Assembly (NCBI RefSeq): GCF_000015265.1
Contig: NC_008699.1
Location: 310,001 to 374,000 of the forward strand
DNA: 64,000 nucleotides
Reading direction: 5' to 3'
Source: Nocardioides sp. JS614
Lineage (GTDB): Bacteria > Actinomycetota > Actinomycetes > Propionibacteriales > Nocardioidaceae
Shown here: piece after piece, positions 33,219 through 41,447 of the stretch
Numbering within the stretch: position 1 is the first letter of the stretch
Layout: every line of letters begins with the position of its first letter
Program-made: the position numbers and the translations under genes
Notes under the pieces: generated by a model
The model's database searches: none
What the model was told of the DNA's origin: nothing
What the model saw: only the letters and a program-made list of their open reading frames with translations

Positions 33219-33804
33219 GACCACGATCGACCACGAGACCGAGGAGTTCGCCCAGCAGATCGCCGACCAGGTCGAGAGCTTCCTGATCGCGTTGCAGGCC
33301 ATCGCCCGCGAGGCCGACGGCGGCCGGGCGATCTCGCTGCTGCTGCTGGAGATCAGCCAGGTGCTGCTCGCGGGCGCCCGGCTGGGCGCGCAGCGCGACT
33401 TCAAGCCCGAGGGCGAGTACCAGCCCGACGTCGGGCCGGAGCCCGATCTCGACGAGATGCGGCTGCGGCTGGCGTCGATGCTCGACAGCGTCGACACCTA
33501 CAGCTTCGTGTTCGACCCCTACGTCCCCGACGTGGTGGAGAGCCAGCTCTCCGACGACCTGACCAGCATCGCCACCGACCTCGAGAACGGGCTGCGCCAC
33601 TACCGGCTCGGCAACGTCGACGAGGCGCTGTGGTGGTGGCAGTTCTCGTACGTCGCCTCCTGGGGCAACCTCGCGGGCGCCGCTCTCAACGCGCTGTTGT
33701 CGATCGTGGCGCACGACCGCCTGGACGCCGAGTTCACCGGCGAGGACGAGCAGCTCGCGCTCGCCGATGAGATGTTGGAGGGTGGCGAGCCCACCGCTCG
33801 GTAG
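33211..33804 (+). CDS. DUF5063 domain protein
   Basis: A 197-residue soluble, mostly helical, acidic protein conserved after recR in actinobacteria. Recognisable stretches are EFAQQIADQVESFL at the start and EALWWWQFSYVASWGNLAGAALNAL near residue 140. Function is unknown. It overlaps recR, so the products are probably made together. The -10 box of lysC overlaps its stop codon. Confidence 0.85.
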   Translation: MTETTIDHETEEFAQQIADQVESFLIALQAIAREADGGRAISLLLLEISQVLLAGARLGAQRDFKPEGEYQPDVGPEPDLDEMRLRLASMLDSVDTYSFVFDPYVPDVVESQLSDDLTSIATDLENGLRHYRLGNVDEALWWWQFSYVASWGNLAGAALNALLSIVAHDRLDAEFTGEDEQLALADEMLEGGEPTAR

Positions 33805-33808
33805 ACTC
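33803..33808 (+). promoter_or_regulatory. -10 box of lysC
   Basis: TAGACT overlapping the stop of the DUF5063 gene. It gives lysC-asd its own promoter and a leader of about 42 nt. Confidence 0.4.
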
Positions 33809-33856
33809 GACGGCTGGCAGCACACCGAGCCAGCAGTCGAGCAGTAGGGACCAACC

Positions 33857-35131
33857 GTGGGCATTGTCGTCCAGAAGTACGGCGGATCGTCGGTCGCGGA
33901 CGCCGCCGGCATCAAGCGGGTGGCCCAGCGGATCGTCAACACCCGCAAGGCCGGCCACGACGTCGTCGTGGTCGTCTCGGCCATGGGAGACGAGACCGAC
34001 AACCTGCGCGATCTCGCCGAGCAGGTGACGCCGCTGCCGCCGCCGCGGGAGCTGGACATGCTGCTGACCGCCGGCGAGCGGATCTCGATGGCGCTGGTCG
34101 CGATGGCCATCGCCGCGCTCGGGCACGAGGCGAAGTCGTTCACCGGCTCGCAGGCGGGCGTGATCACCGACTCCGCCCACGGCAAGGCGAAGATCATCGA
34201 CATCACGCCGGGCCGGATCGAGAAGGCCCTCAAGGACGGCGCCATCGCGATCGTCGCCGGCTTCCAGGGCGTCTCCCAGGACACCAAGGACGTCACCACG
34301 CTCGGCCGCGGCGCCTCGGACACGACCGCGGTCGCGCTCGCCGCCGCGCTCGGTGCCGAGGTCTGCGAGATCTACAGCGACGTCGACGGCGTCTTCACCG
34401 CGGACCCCCGGATCGTGCCCGCGGCCCGCAAGCTCGCCCGGGTCTCGACCGAGGAGATGCTGGAGATGGCGGCCTCGGGCGCCAAGATCCTGCACCTGCG
34501 GTGCGTCGAGTACGCCCGCCGTTACGACATGCCGATCCATGTGCGCTCCTCCTTCAGCCAGAAGGAAGGCACCTGGGTCATCCCGGACAGCAAGGCAGGA
34601 GAGGACGAGATGGAGCAGGCGATCATCGCCGGCGTCGCCCACGACCGGAGCGAGGCCAAGATCACCGTGGTCGGCGTGCCGGACAAGGTCGGCGAGGCGG
34701 CCCGGATCTTCGAGGCGCTGGCCGCGACCGAGGTCAACCTCGACATGGTCGTCCAGAACGTCTCCGCGGCGGCCACCGGCCTGACCGACATCTCCTTCAC
34801 GCTGCCGCGCGCGGACGGGCAGAGCGCGATGGGCGCCCTGGCGCGGATCCAGGACGAGGTCGGCTACGACAAGCTGCTCTACGACGACCAGATCGGCAAG
34901 GTCTCGCTGATCGGGGCGGGCATGCGCTCCCACCCCGGCATCACCGCGCGCTTCTTCGCCTCACTCGCCGCGGCGGGCGTCAACATCGAGATGATCTCCA
35001 CCTCCGAGATCCGGATCTCGGTGATCGTCGACGAGGCCCAGGTCGACGAGGCGGTGCGCGCCACGCACACCGCGTTCGACCTCGACGCCGAAGAGGTCGA
35101 GGCGGTCGTGTACGGCGGGACCGGTCGATGA
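33857..35131 (+). CDS. lysC: Aspartate kinase
   Basis: A 424-residue enzyme that phosphorylates aspartate at the start of the lysine, threonine, methionine and diaminopimelate pathways. The kinase domain has KYGGSS at 7-12 and the TTLGRGGSD-like motif as TTLGRGASDTTA. Two C-terminal ACT domains (EAKITVVGVPDKVGEAARI and VSLIGAGMRSHPGITARFF) give feedback control by lysine plus threonine. Actinobacterial genes of this type also make a separate regulatory subunit from an internal start. It starts at GTG. The stop overlaps an ATG (ATGA) that was probably once the start of asd. Confidence 0.96.
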   Translation: MGIVVQKYGGSSVADAAGIKRVAQRIVNTRKAGHDVVVVVSAMGDETDNLRDLAEQVTPLPPPRELDMLLTAGERISMALVAMAIAALGHEAKSFTGSQAGVITDSAHGKAKIIDITPGRIEKALKDGAIAIVAGFQGVSQDTKDVTTLGRGASDTTAVALAAALGAEVCEIYSDVDGVFTADPRIVPAARKLARVSTEEMLEMAASGAKILHLRCVEYARRYDMPIHVRSSFSQKEGTWVIPDSKAGEDEMEQAIIAGVAHDRSEAKITVVGVPDKVGEAARIFEALAATEVNLDMVVQNVSAAATGLTDISFTLPRADGQSAMGALARIQDEVGYDKLLYDDQIGKVSLIGAGMRSHPGITARFFASLAAAGVNIEMISTSEIRISVIVDEAQVDEAVRATHTAFDLDAEEVEAVVYGGTGR

Positions 35132-35265
35132 GCGCCCGCCGCATCGACGTCGGCGTCGTTGGTGCTACCGGACAGCACCCCCCGCGGAGTTCCTCGCTCC
35201 TCCGCTGCGCTCCCCCGCGAACAACTCCGCGGGGACCCCGTGCCCACGAGGAGTCGTCATGCTGA
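35128..35265 (+). CDS. 45-codon leader ORF made from a duplicated asd start
   Basis: The ATG overlaps the lysC stop (ATGA). The first 16 codons give MSARRIDVGVVGATGQ, a perfect Asd N-terminus with the VGATGQ nucleotide-binding loop, but the frame then turns into unrelated HPPRSSSLL sequence and ends at a TGA two bases after the asd ATG. So the original asd start seems to have been cut off by a 119-bp insertion-duplication and a second copy of the 5' end now serves asd. Translation of this ORF would hand ribosomes to asd. There is no run of Lys, Thr or Met codons, so amino-acid attenuation is not suggested. Confidence 0.5.
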   Translation: MSARRIDVGVVGATGQHPPRSSSLLRCAPPRTTPRGPRAHEESSC

Positions 35266-35294
35266 ACATCGGTGTCGTTGGTGCTACCGGGCAG
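35149..35294. repeat. 119-bp period direct duplication with internal inverted repeat at the lysC-asd junction
   Basis: A 27-bp segment at 35149-35175 recurs at 35268-35294 with 24 of 27 bases identical. Between them a perfect 12-bp inverted repeat, CCCCGCGGAGTT (35180-35191) and AACTCCGCGGGG (35223-35234), encloses a 31-nt loop that includes CGCTCCTCCGCTGCGCTC. A GAGGAG ribosome site for asd follows at about 35247-35252. Confidence 0.8.
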
Positions 35295-36284
35295 GTCGGC
35301 GTCGCGATGCGCCAGATCCTCGAGGAGCGGGGCTTCCCGGTCGGCGACGTGCGCTTCTTCGCCTCCGCGCGCTCAGCCGGCACCGTGCTGCCGTTCGCCG
35401 GCCGCGAGGTGGTCGTCGAGGACGCCGCCACCGCCGACCCGAGCGGCCTCGATGTCGCCCTGTTCTCGGCCGGCGCCACCACGTCGCGCAATCTCGCGCC
35501 GAAGTTCGTCGACGCCGGCGTGATCGTCGTCGACAACTCCAGCGCGTTCCGCAAGGACCCCGACATCCCGCTCGTGGTCGCCGAGGTGAACCCGGACGCC
35601 GCCCGGCCCGTGCTCGAGGCCGGACACGGCATCATCGCGAACCCGAACTGCACCACGATGGCGTTCATGCCGGTCCTCAAGCCGCTGCACGACGAGGCGG
35701 AGCTGGTGCGACTGATCGCCTCGTCGTACCAGGCCGTGTCCGGCTCCGGCGTCGCCGGCGTCGAGGAGCTCGCGACCCAGGTCGCCGCCGCGGGCGACAA
35801 GGCGAGGGAGCTGGCGTACGACGGGGAGGCGGTGACGTTCCCCGAACCGCAGAAGTACGCGCGGACCATCGCCTACAACGTGCTGCCGATGGCCGGCTCG
35901 ATCGTCGACGACGGGCTGCACGAGACCGACGAGGAGCAGAAGCTCCGCAACGAGTCCCGCAAGATCCTCGGCATCCCCGACCTGCGGGTCTCCGGGACCT
36001 GTGTCCGGGTGCCCGTGTTCACCGGCCACTCGCTGTCGCTGAACGTCGAGTTCGCGCGGCCGCTCTCCGTGGACCGGGCGCTCGAGCTGCTCGCCGGCGC
36101 CCCGGGCGTCGAGGTCACCGACATCCCGAACCCGCTCCAGGCGGCCGGCAAGGACCCCTCGTACGTCGGCCGGGTCCGCCAGGACGGCGAGCACGGGCTC
36201 GCGCTGTTCGTCGCCAACGACAACCTGCGCAAGGGCGCCGCGCTGAACACCGTGCAGATCGCGGAGCTCCTCGTCGCTCGTTGA
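35259..36284 (+). CDS. asd: Aspartate-semialdehyde dehydrogenase
   Basis: A 341-residue NADPH enzyme that makes aspartate semialdehyde from aspartyl phosphate. GATGQVG at 8-14 is the dinucleotide loop; Cys131 in NPNCTT is the catalytic nucleophile; GHSLSLNVEF holds the active-site His. GAGGAG lies six bases before the ATG. It normally starts directly at the end of lysC; here a 128-bp interval with a duplicated 5' end separates them (see the leader ORF). The two genes should still be one operon. Confidence 0.96.
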   Translation: MLNIGVVGATGQVGVAMRQILEERGFPVGDVRFFASARSAGTVLPFAGREVVVEDAATADPSGLDVALFSAGATTSRNLAPKFVDAGVIVVDNSSAFRKDPDIPLVVAEVNPDAARPVLEAGHGIIANPNCTTMAFMPVLKPLHDEAELVRLIASSYQAVSGSGVAGVEELATQVAAAGDKARELAYDGEAVTFPEPQKYARTIAYNVLPMAGSIVDDGLHETDEEQKLRNESRKILGIPDLRVSGTCVRVPVFTGHSLSLNVEFARPLSVDRALELLAGAPGVEVTDIPNPLQAAGKDPSYVGRVRQDGEHGLALFVANDNLRKGAALNTVQIAELLVAR

Positions 36285-36349
36285 GGCTGCGGGGTTGGGC
36301 TGCCAGGTCCGGCCCAGGTGGGCAGGTCGGCCGCTCAGCCGACGTCGGA

Positions 36350-37027
36350 TCAGCCCGCGGCCGGGCCGGTGAACGTGCGGGTCACCCAATGGGCGAGGGT
36401 GAACGTGGCGGCGCTGATCAGCGGGATCACCACGACCATCGGGCGGTCCATCAGCGAGTCGACCAGGAACACCAGCGCGAGCACCGAGGTGAGCCCGACC
36501 GCGAGGAAGCTGGTGCTGCCGGGCTCGGGCACCCGCGCCAGGCGCAGCAGCAGCGCGCCGAGGATCACCATCACCACGAGGATCACGATCAACAGCCCAT
36601 AGCCGGCGTCGCCACACGAGGACGTGCCCTGGACGCTCTCGCACAGCCGTAGCGAGGCCCAGGTGAGGCCGACGATCCCGAGGCCGACGACCACGCCGGT
36701 GAGGACCACCACCGGCAGCCCGCCGGGTCGGCGCACCTTCGGCTCCCGCTCGGGCTCGGGCTCGGCCGCCGGCTCGGCCGCGCGCACGGGCGCGGCCACG
36801 GTGCGTGGCGCGGTCTCCTCGACGAGCGGCCGCGTCCCTTCTCGGGCCTGCCCGGCCTGCTGCCCGGCGTGCAGCTCGGCCTGCTGCCCGGCGTGCGGCT
36901 CGGGCTGCGGCTCGGGCGCCTCCTGGGTACGCCGGCGGCGCCGCCAGCCCAGCCGGGGCAGCTCGAGCGACGGCTGGTCCCTGTCGGTGTGCTGGTCGGC
37001 GTCCTGCTCGGGCTCCCCATCGGCCAT
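36350..37027 (-). CDS. Hypothetical membrane protein, four helices
   Basis: A 225-residue protein. Residues 1-105 are highly charged and Pro/Glu-rich with two AGQQAELHAGQQAGQA-type repeats. Four membrane helices follow (starting at VVVLTGVVVGLGIVGLTW, YGLLIVILVVMVILGALLL, FLAVGLTSVLALVFLV and VVVIPLISAATFTLAHWV). A Cys pair (LCESVQGTSSCGDAG) lies in the first external loop. I do not recognise a family. It is convergent with asd and close to tRNA-Pro. Confidence 0.7.
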   Translation of the reverse strand: MADGEPEQDADQHTDRDQPSLELPRLGWRRRRRTQEAPEPQPEPHAGQQAELHAGQQAGQAREGTRPLVEETAPRTVAAPVRAAEPAAEPEPEREPKVRRPGGLPVVVLTGVVVGLGIVGLTWASLRLCESVQGTSSCGDAGYGLLIVILVVMVILGALLLRLARVPEPGSTSFLAVGLTSVLALVFLVDSLMDRPMVVVIPLISAATFTLAHWVTRTFTGPAAG

Positions 37028-37078
37028 GACCGGCAGTGTGCCACGACTGGGCTACGACCGGACGGGTCCGAAGATGCA

Positions 37079-37113
37079 GCCGGCCCGGATCCGCGCAGCG
37101 GATCCGGGCCGGC
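37079..37113 (-). terminator. Strong hairpin downstream of tRNA-Pro
   Basis: Two perfect 16-bp arms (GCCGGCCCGGATCCGC and its complement) with a 3-nt GCA loop, beginning seven bases after the 3' end of tRNA-Pro on its strand. There is no U-tract. Confidence 0.65.
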
Positions 37114-37119
37114 CCCTGG

Positions 37120-37193
37120 TCGGGCTGACAGGATTTGAACCTGCGGCCTCCTCGTCCCGAACGAGGCGCGCTACCAAGCTGCGCCACAGCCCG
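37120..37193 (-). tRNA. tRNA-Pro (anticodon CGG)
   Basis: A 74-nt cloverleaf: acceptor CGGGCTG / CAGCCCG with discriminator A, D-arm GTGGCGCAGCTTGG, anticodon stem CCTCG / CGAGG with loop TTCGGGA (anticodon CGG, reads CCG), and T-arm AGGTTCAAATCCT. CCA is not encoded. Confidence 0.95.
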
Positions 37194-37232
37194 ATCGCGG
37201 ATCCGGACGGCGTCCGGGCCACGAGCAGGGCA

Positions 37233-37238
37233 ACCATA
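37233..37238 (-). promoter_or_regulatory. -10 box of tRNA-Pro
   Basis: TATGGT on the minus strand, 39 bp upstream of the tRNA 5' end. Confidence 0.35.
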
Positions 37239-37294
37239 CCCGAGCGTGACGGACCCCTCGAAATCGGCCTCCCGCCCTGGACCAGGCGGGCCCG

Positions 37295-38218
37295 TCAGTC
37301 GCGGGCGACCAGGGTCAGCAGCGTGGCCTCGGGCCGGCACGCGACCCGGATCCGGGCGTACGGGCTGGTGCCCAGCCCGGCCGACACGTGAAGCCACGCC
37401 GAGCCGGGGTCGCCGGGAGCGGAGGAGGCCGGGTGGCGGTGCAGACCCTTGACCCGCTCGGGCTCCAGGTCGCAGTTCGTGGTCAGCGCGCCGATGCCGG
37501 GCAGGCAGACCTGGCCCCCGTGGGTGTGCCCGGCGAGGATCGCGTCGTACCCGTCTGCGGCGAACCGGTCCAGGACCCGCAGGTACGGCGCGTGCGCGAC
37601 GCCCAGCCGCAGGTCGGCGTCCGGGTCGGCCGGACCGGCGACCAGATCCAGGCGGTCATAGCCCAGGTGCGGGTCGTCGACACCGGCGAAGCCGATCCGC
37701 AGTCCCCGGACCTCGAGCGTGGTGCGGGCGTTGGACAGGTCCAGCCAGCCCCGGTCGGTCAGCTGCTCCCGCAGGTCGCGCCAGGGCAGCTGGGCGCTGT
37801 CGGTGTGCCGGGTGCCGTCGTCGGGGAGCAGGTAGCGCAGCGGGTTGCGCAGGGTCGGCGAGAAGTAGTCGTTGGAGCCGAGCACGAACACGCCCGGAAC
37901 GTCCACGAGCGGGCCGAGCGAGTCGAGCACCACCGGCACCGACGCATGGTGGGACAGGTTGTCGCCGGTGTTCACCACCAGGTCCGGGTCCAGGTCCGCC
38001 AGCCCCCGCAGCCACGCCTGCTTGCGGGTCTGGCCCGGCGTCATGTGGATGTCGCTCAGGTGGAGGACGCGCAGGTCCGGGCTGCCCGGAGGCAGCACGG
38101 GCACGGTCACCCGCCGCAGGGTGTAGGCACGAGCCTCGGCGAGCGCGTACGCCGTGAGCCCCCCGCCGAGGAGGGATCCGGCAAGGGAGAGGCTGCGGAT
38201 CAGGCCGAGGGCGGTCAC
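37295..38218 (-). CDS. Calcineurin-like metallophosphoesterase (Rv3683-type)
   Basis: A 307-residue protein with one N-terminal hydrophobic segment (LIRSLSLAGSLLGGGLTAY) and a metallophosphoesterase domain: D56-I-H58, GDN at 85-87, GSND at 114-117 (Ser in place of the usual Asn, GNHD) and GHTHGG near residue 240. It is membrane-attached. A much longer open frame continues upstream but is a GC artefact; the GTG chosen has TAGCCT seven bases upstream, a leaderless promoter. In mycobacteria the homologue also lies next to ponA2. Substrate unknown. Confidence 0.88.
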   Translation of the reverse strand: MTALGLIRSLSLAGSLLGGGLTAYALAEARAYTLRRVTVPVLPPGSPDLRVLHLSDIHMTPGQTRKQAWLRGLADLDPDLVVNTGDNLSHHASVPVVLDSLGPLVDVPGVFVLGSNDYFSPTLRNPLRYLLPDDGTRHTDSAQLPWRDLREQLTDRGWLDLSNARTTLEVRGLRIGFAGVDDPHLGYDRLDLVAGPADPDADLRLGVAHAPYLRVLDRFAADGYDAILAGHTHGGQVCLPGIGALTTNCDLEPERVKGLHRHPASSAPGDPGSAWLHVSAGLGTSPYARIRVACRPEATLLTLVARD

Positions 38219-38225
38219 CTGCGCA

Positions 38226-38231
38226 AGGCTA
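38226..38231 (-). promoter_or_regulatory. -10 box of leaderless metallophosphoesterase gene
   Basis: TAGCCT on the minus strand, seven bases before the GTG. Confidence 0.45.
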
Positions 38232-38255
38232 CGGGCACGCGGCACAATGGCGGTC

Positions 38256-38336
38256 ATGAGCGAGCGGAGCAAGCGTTTCGTCCACCACCGCGCGGCCTGT
38301 GCCTGCGCGCACGCAGCGTTGCGAGCACGCGCATGA
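38256..38336 (+). CDS. Possible 26-codon upstream ORF of yqeY
   Basis: An ATG-initiated frame encoding MSERSKRFVHHRAACACAHA and six more residues, with a TGA that overlaps the yqeY ATG (ATGA). The beginning (ATGAGCGAGCGGAGCAAGCG) resembles the yqeY beginning (ATGAGCGCGCTCAAGGAGCG), so it may be a decayed duplicate of the gene start, like the situation at asd. The protein itself is unlikely to matter; coupled translation is possible. Confidence 0.3.
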   Translation: MSERSKRFVHHRAACACAHAALRARA

Positions 38337-38797
38337 GCGCGCTCAAGGAGCGTCTGCGCGCCGACCTGACCGCCTCGATGAAGGCCCGCGACGAGGTGCG
38401 CTCCTCGACGCTGCGGATGGTGCTCACCGCGATCACCAACGCCGAGGTGGCCGGCAAGGAGCACCGCGAGCTCTCCGACGACGACATCATCGGCGTGCTG
38501 TCCACCGAGGCGAAGAAGCGGCGCGAGGCCGCGGCTGCGTTCGGCGAGGGCGGGCGCGAGGAGATGGCCGCGAAGGAGACCGCCGAGGCGGCCGTCATCG
38601 CCGACTACCTGCCCGCCCAGCTCAGCGAGCAGGAGATCGCCGACCTGGTGACCTCCGCGATCGCCCAGACCGGAGCGGCCGGGGAGGGCATGAGGGCGAT
38701 GGGCAAGGTCATGGGCATGATCCAGCCCCAGGTCAAGGGCCGCGCCGACGGTGGTGTCGTGGCCGCGGAGGTACGCCGCCAGCTCGGCGCGTCCTGA
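38333..38797 (+). CDS. GatB/YqeY domain protein
   Basis: A 154-residue soluble helical protein of the YqeY family, whose C-terminal domain resembles the tail of the GatB amidotransferase subunit. Visible features are MSALKERLRADLTASMKARD, ELSDDDIIGVLSTEAKKRREA and the C-terminal GRADGGVVAAEVRRQL. The biochemical role is not settled; a link to tRNA metabolism is suspected from GatB. It is divergent from the metallophosphoesterase gene and convergent with ponA2. Confidence 0.9.
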   Translation: MSALKERLRADLTASMKARDEVRSSTLRMVLTAITNAEVAGKEHRELSDDDIIGVLSTEAKKRREAAAAFGEGGREEMAAKETAEAAVIADYLPAQLSEQEIADLVTSAIAQTGAAGEGMRAMGKVMGMIQPQVKGRADGGVVAAEVRRQLGAS

Positions 38798-38826
38798 CCC
38801 GCGCCCGCCCCGGCGGCCTGACCGCG

Positions 38827-41250
38827 TCAGCGGCCGCGGCCACCGCCGTTGCCGTGCCCGTTTCCGCCGCCGTGCCCGTTGCCACCGCCGTTGCCGGGGC
38901 CACCGCCACCGCCACCGCCACCGCCCTGTCCCGGGGGCGGGGGCGGTGCCACGCCGGTGGACTCGTACACGGTGACGACCGAGCCCTCGGGGGCCGAGGA
39001 GCCCTCCGCGGGCGCGGTGTAGGCGACCGTCCCGGCCGGGTTCCCGGACGCGGCGGTGCCGCCCTCGATCGCGTTGAAGCCGGCAGCCTTCAGGGTGCTG
39101 ATGGCCTGGTCGACCGACATGCCCGAGGTGGTCGGGACCGTGGTCATCACACCCTGCACCTGGGTCGCCGAGGGGGCCACGAAGTCCTCGTAGTCGAGCT
39201 TGTCGTCGACGACGTGCATCGCCTGGGCCCACATCGGCCCGGCGAAACCGGAGCCGGAGACGGAGTAGATGTAGTTGCCGCCGATCACCTGGCCGGCGAG
39301 CGCCATCGGTCGCTGGCCCTGCTTGGTCGCGCCGGCGATCATCGCCGCGGTCGAGATCTGGGGGGTGTAGCCGACGAACCACACGGACTTCCCGTCCTGG
39401 GTGGTTCCGGTCTTGCCGGCCGAGGGCACGCTCAGGCCGGTGCCGCCGATGTCGTAGCCGAAGCCGCCGGGCTCCTGGACGCCGCGCAGCACGTCGTTGA
39501 TCGCGTCGGCGGTCGCCTGCGGGAGCGCCTGAGTGCAGTGCGAGGGGTACTCCTGGATGACGGTGCCGTTGGAGTCCTCGATCGCGGTCACCGGTCGCGA
39601 GTCGCAGTGCACGCCGCGGCCACCGAAGGTGGCATAGGCCTCGGCCATCTCCAGGGGGCTGGCGTTGGCGATGCCGAGCGTGAACGTCGGCACCCGCTCG
39701 GCGCCGTACCCGTGCTCGTCGCCCTTGGGGTCGGTGAGCTCGACGCCGAGCGCCTTCGCGATCTGGAACGGTTCGCACACCCCAGTGACCCGCTCGAGCA
39801 TCGCGTAGAAGGTGTTCACCGACTCGCGGGTGCCGCGGTAGACGTCCATCGACCCCGACGTGGTGGAGCTGGCCACCTTCCACTCGCCGACGAAGCCGGG
39901 CTGTCCCTCGCAGTTGGCGAACTCGTCCTGCGGCAGCGTCATCTCCTGCGGCGCGTTGAACGTGGTGCTCAGGGGGACGCCCTGGTTGACGGCGGCGGCC
40001 AGCACGAACGGCTTGAACGTCGAGCCGGCCTGGAAGCCGGCGGAGTCGCCGTACCTCGTCGGCACCGTGTAGTTGAGGAACGTCTCGCCGGCCGCCTCGC
40101 TGCGACCCATCGGCCGCGACTGCGCCAGCGCCTTGACGTCGCCGGTGCCGGGCTCGACCATCGCCAGCGCGCCGACCGCCTGGTCGCCCTTGTCGACGTG
40201 GTCCCGCACGGCGGTGTCGGCGGCCTGCTGGTCGCGCATGTCGACGGTGGTCCGGATGGTCAGGCCGCCGGTCTTGAGCAGCTGCTTGCGCTCGGCGACG
40301 GTCTCCCCGAGCTCGGGGTCGTGGAGCAGCCAGTTGGTCGCGTAGTCGCAGAAGAACGGGGCCCGCGAGTAGAGGCAGCCGTTCTTGGCAGGAACGACGT
40401 GCAGGCCCAGCTTCAGGTCCTTGGTGCGGTCCGCCTTCTGCCGGCTGATCACGTTGAGCTCGGCCATCCGGTCCAGGACCACGTTGCGCCGCTCGAGCGC
40501 GCGGTCGGGGGAGTTGGTCGGGTCGTAGCCGGTGGGGTTCTTCACCAGGCCGGCCAGCATCGCCGACTGACGGAGGTCCAGGTTCTTCGCGTTGACGTTG
40601 AAGTAGTGGCGCGCGGCGGACTGGATGCCGTAGGTGCCGTCGCCGAAGTAGGCGATGTTGAGGTAGCGCTCGAGGATCCAGTCCTTGGAGTACTTCTGCT
40701 CGAACGCGATCGCGTAGCGCAGCTCCCGCAGCTTGCGCGCGTAGGTGTCGTCGGTGGCCTCCTGACGCTCGGCCTTGGTCTTGGCCTGGGTCAGCAGCGT
40801 CATCTTCACCATCTGCTGGGTGATCGACGAGCCACCTTGCACGACGCCGTTGCTGGCCTGGTTGGTGATCAGGGCCCGGAGGGTGCCCTTGAGGTCGAGG
40901 GCGCCGTGCTCGTAGAAGCGGTAGTCCTCGATCGCGACGATCGCCTTGACCATCGTGCGCGAGATCTGGCCGAGCGAGACGTTGACCCGGTTCTCGTCGT
41001 ACAGGGTGGCGATCACGTCGCCGTCGGCGTCGACCAGCCTGGTCTTCTGCGGCAACGGGTCGGTCTGCAGCTCGGCGGGCAGGTTGTCCATCGCCTCGGA
41101 GACCTGGCGTGCGCCGACGCCGAGGACCCCGGCGAACGGGATGGCGAGCCCGGCCACCACGACGCCCATCACCGCGGCGACGACCAGCATCACGGCCAGG
41201 TGGGAGGCGACCCGGGAGGCGGGCAGGCGTTCGTCGCGCGGCACGGGCAT
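38827..41250 (-). CDS. Bifunctional class A penicillin-binding protein with PASTA domain (PonA2-like)
   Basis: An 807-residue peptidoglycan synthase. A membrane anchor lies at about 17-45; the glycosyltransferase 51 domain has catalytic Glu108 (AIEDYRFYEHG) and QGGSSITQQ; the transpeptidase has Ser410 (STFK), SVN at 477-479 and KTGTT at 613-617. One PASTA domain spans about 700-765. A tail of about 35 residues made of Gly, Asn and His follows a Pro-rich stretch. TACCCT lies seven bases before the ATG, a leaderless promoter. Location beside whiB4 and the metallophosphoesterase matches mycobacterial ponA2. Confidence 0.94.
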   Translation of the reverse strand: MPVPRDERLPASRVASHLAVMLVVAAVMGVVVAGLAIPFAGVLGVGARQVSEAMDNLPAELQTDPLPQKTRLVDADGDVIATLYDENRVNVSLGQISRTMVKAIVAIEDYRFYEHGALDLKGTLRALITNQASNGVVQGGSSITQQMVKMTLLTQAKTKAERQEATDDTYARKLRELRYAIAFEQKYSKDWILERYLNIAYFGDGTYGIQSAARHYFNVNAKNLDLRQSAMLAGLVKNPTGYDPTNSPDRALERRNVVLDRMAELNVISRQKADRTKDLKLGLHVVPAKNGCLYSRAPFFCDYATNWLLHDPELGETVAERKQLLKTGGLTIRTTVDMRDQQAADTAVRDHVDKGDQAVGALAMVEPGTGDVKALAQSRPMGRSEAAGETFLNYTVPTRYGDSAGFQAGSTFKPFVLAAAVNQGVPLSTTFNAPQEMTLPQDEFANCEGQPGFVGEWKVASSTTSGSMDVYRGTRESVNTFYAMLERVTGVCEPFQIAKALGVELTDPKGDEHGYGAERVPTFTLGIANASPLEMAEAYATFGGRGVHCDSRPVTAIEDSNGTVIQEYPSHCTQALPQATADAINDVLRGVQEPGGFGYDIGGTGLSVPSAGKTGTTQDGKSVWFVGYTPQISTAAMIAGATKQGQRPMALAGQVIGGNYIYSVSGSGFAGPMWAQAMHVVDDKLDYEDFVAPSATQVQGVMTTVPTTSGMSVDQAISTLKAAGFNAIEGGTAASGNPAGTVAYTAPAEGSSAPEGSVVTVYESTGVAPPPPPGQGGGGGGGGGPGNGGGNGHGGGNGHGNGGGRGR

Positions 41251-41257
41251 GCCGACC

Positions 41258-41263
41258 AGGGTA
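41258..41263 (-). promoter_or_regulatory. -10 box of leaderless PBP gene
   Basis: TACCCT on the minus strand, seven bases before the ATG. Confidence 0.45.
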
Positions 41264-41447
41264 CGTGAGCACGCGCACCCGAACCCAGTCGTAGCACGAG
41301 ATGACTAGTTAGTTCGGACTATGCGGAGTGGGCCGGATGTGTCTGCCCTCCGCCTGATTTGTTCCTTAACTTCTTTACTGAGGGGATTCATCCCGGGTAG
41401 GCGTCATGGGGACGCCGCCTATCTCGGACTGATGTGGGGACATCATC

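Noticed and set aside
35128..35265. Leader peptide as lysine/threonine attenuator
   Set aside because: The peptide contains no Lys and only two adjacent Thr in its second half, with no terminator/antiterminator pair. Its Asd-like beginning shows it arose by duplication.
37295..41278. A 1327-codon frame joining the metallophosphoesterase with sequence under ponA2
   Set aside because: Only the last 307 codons resemble a protein family. The upstream part is antisense to yqeY and in a shadow frame of ponA2.
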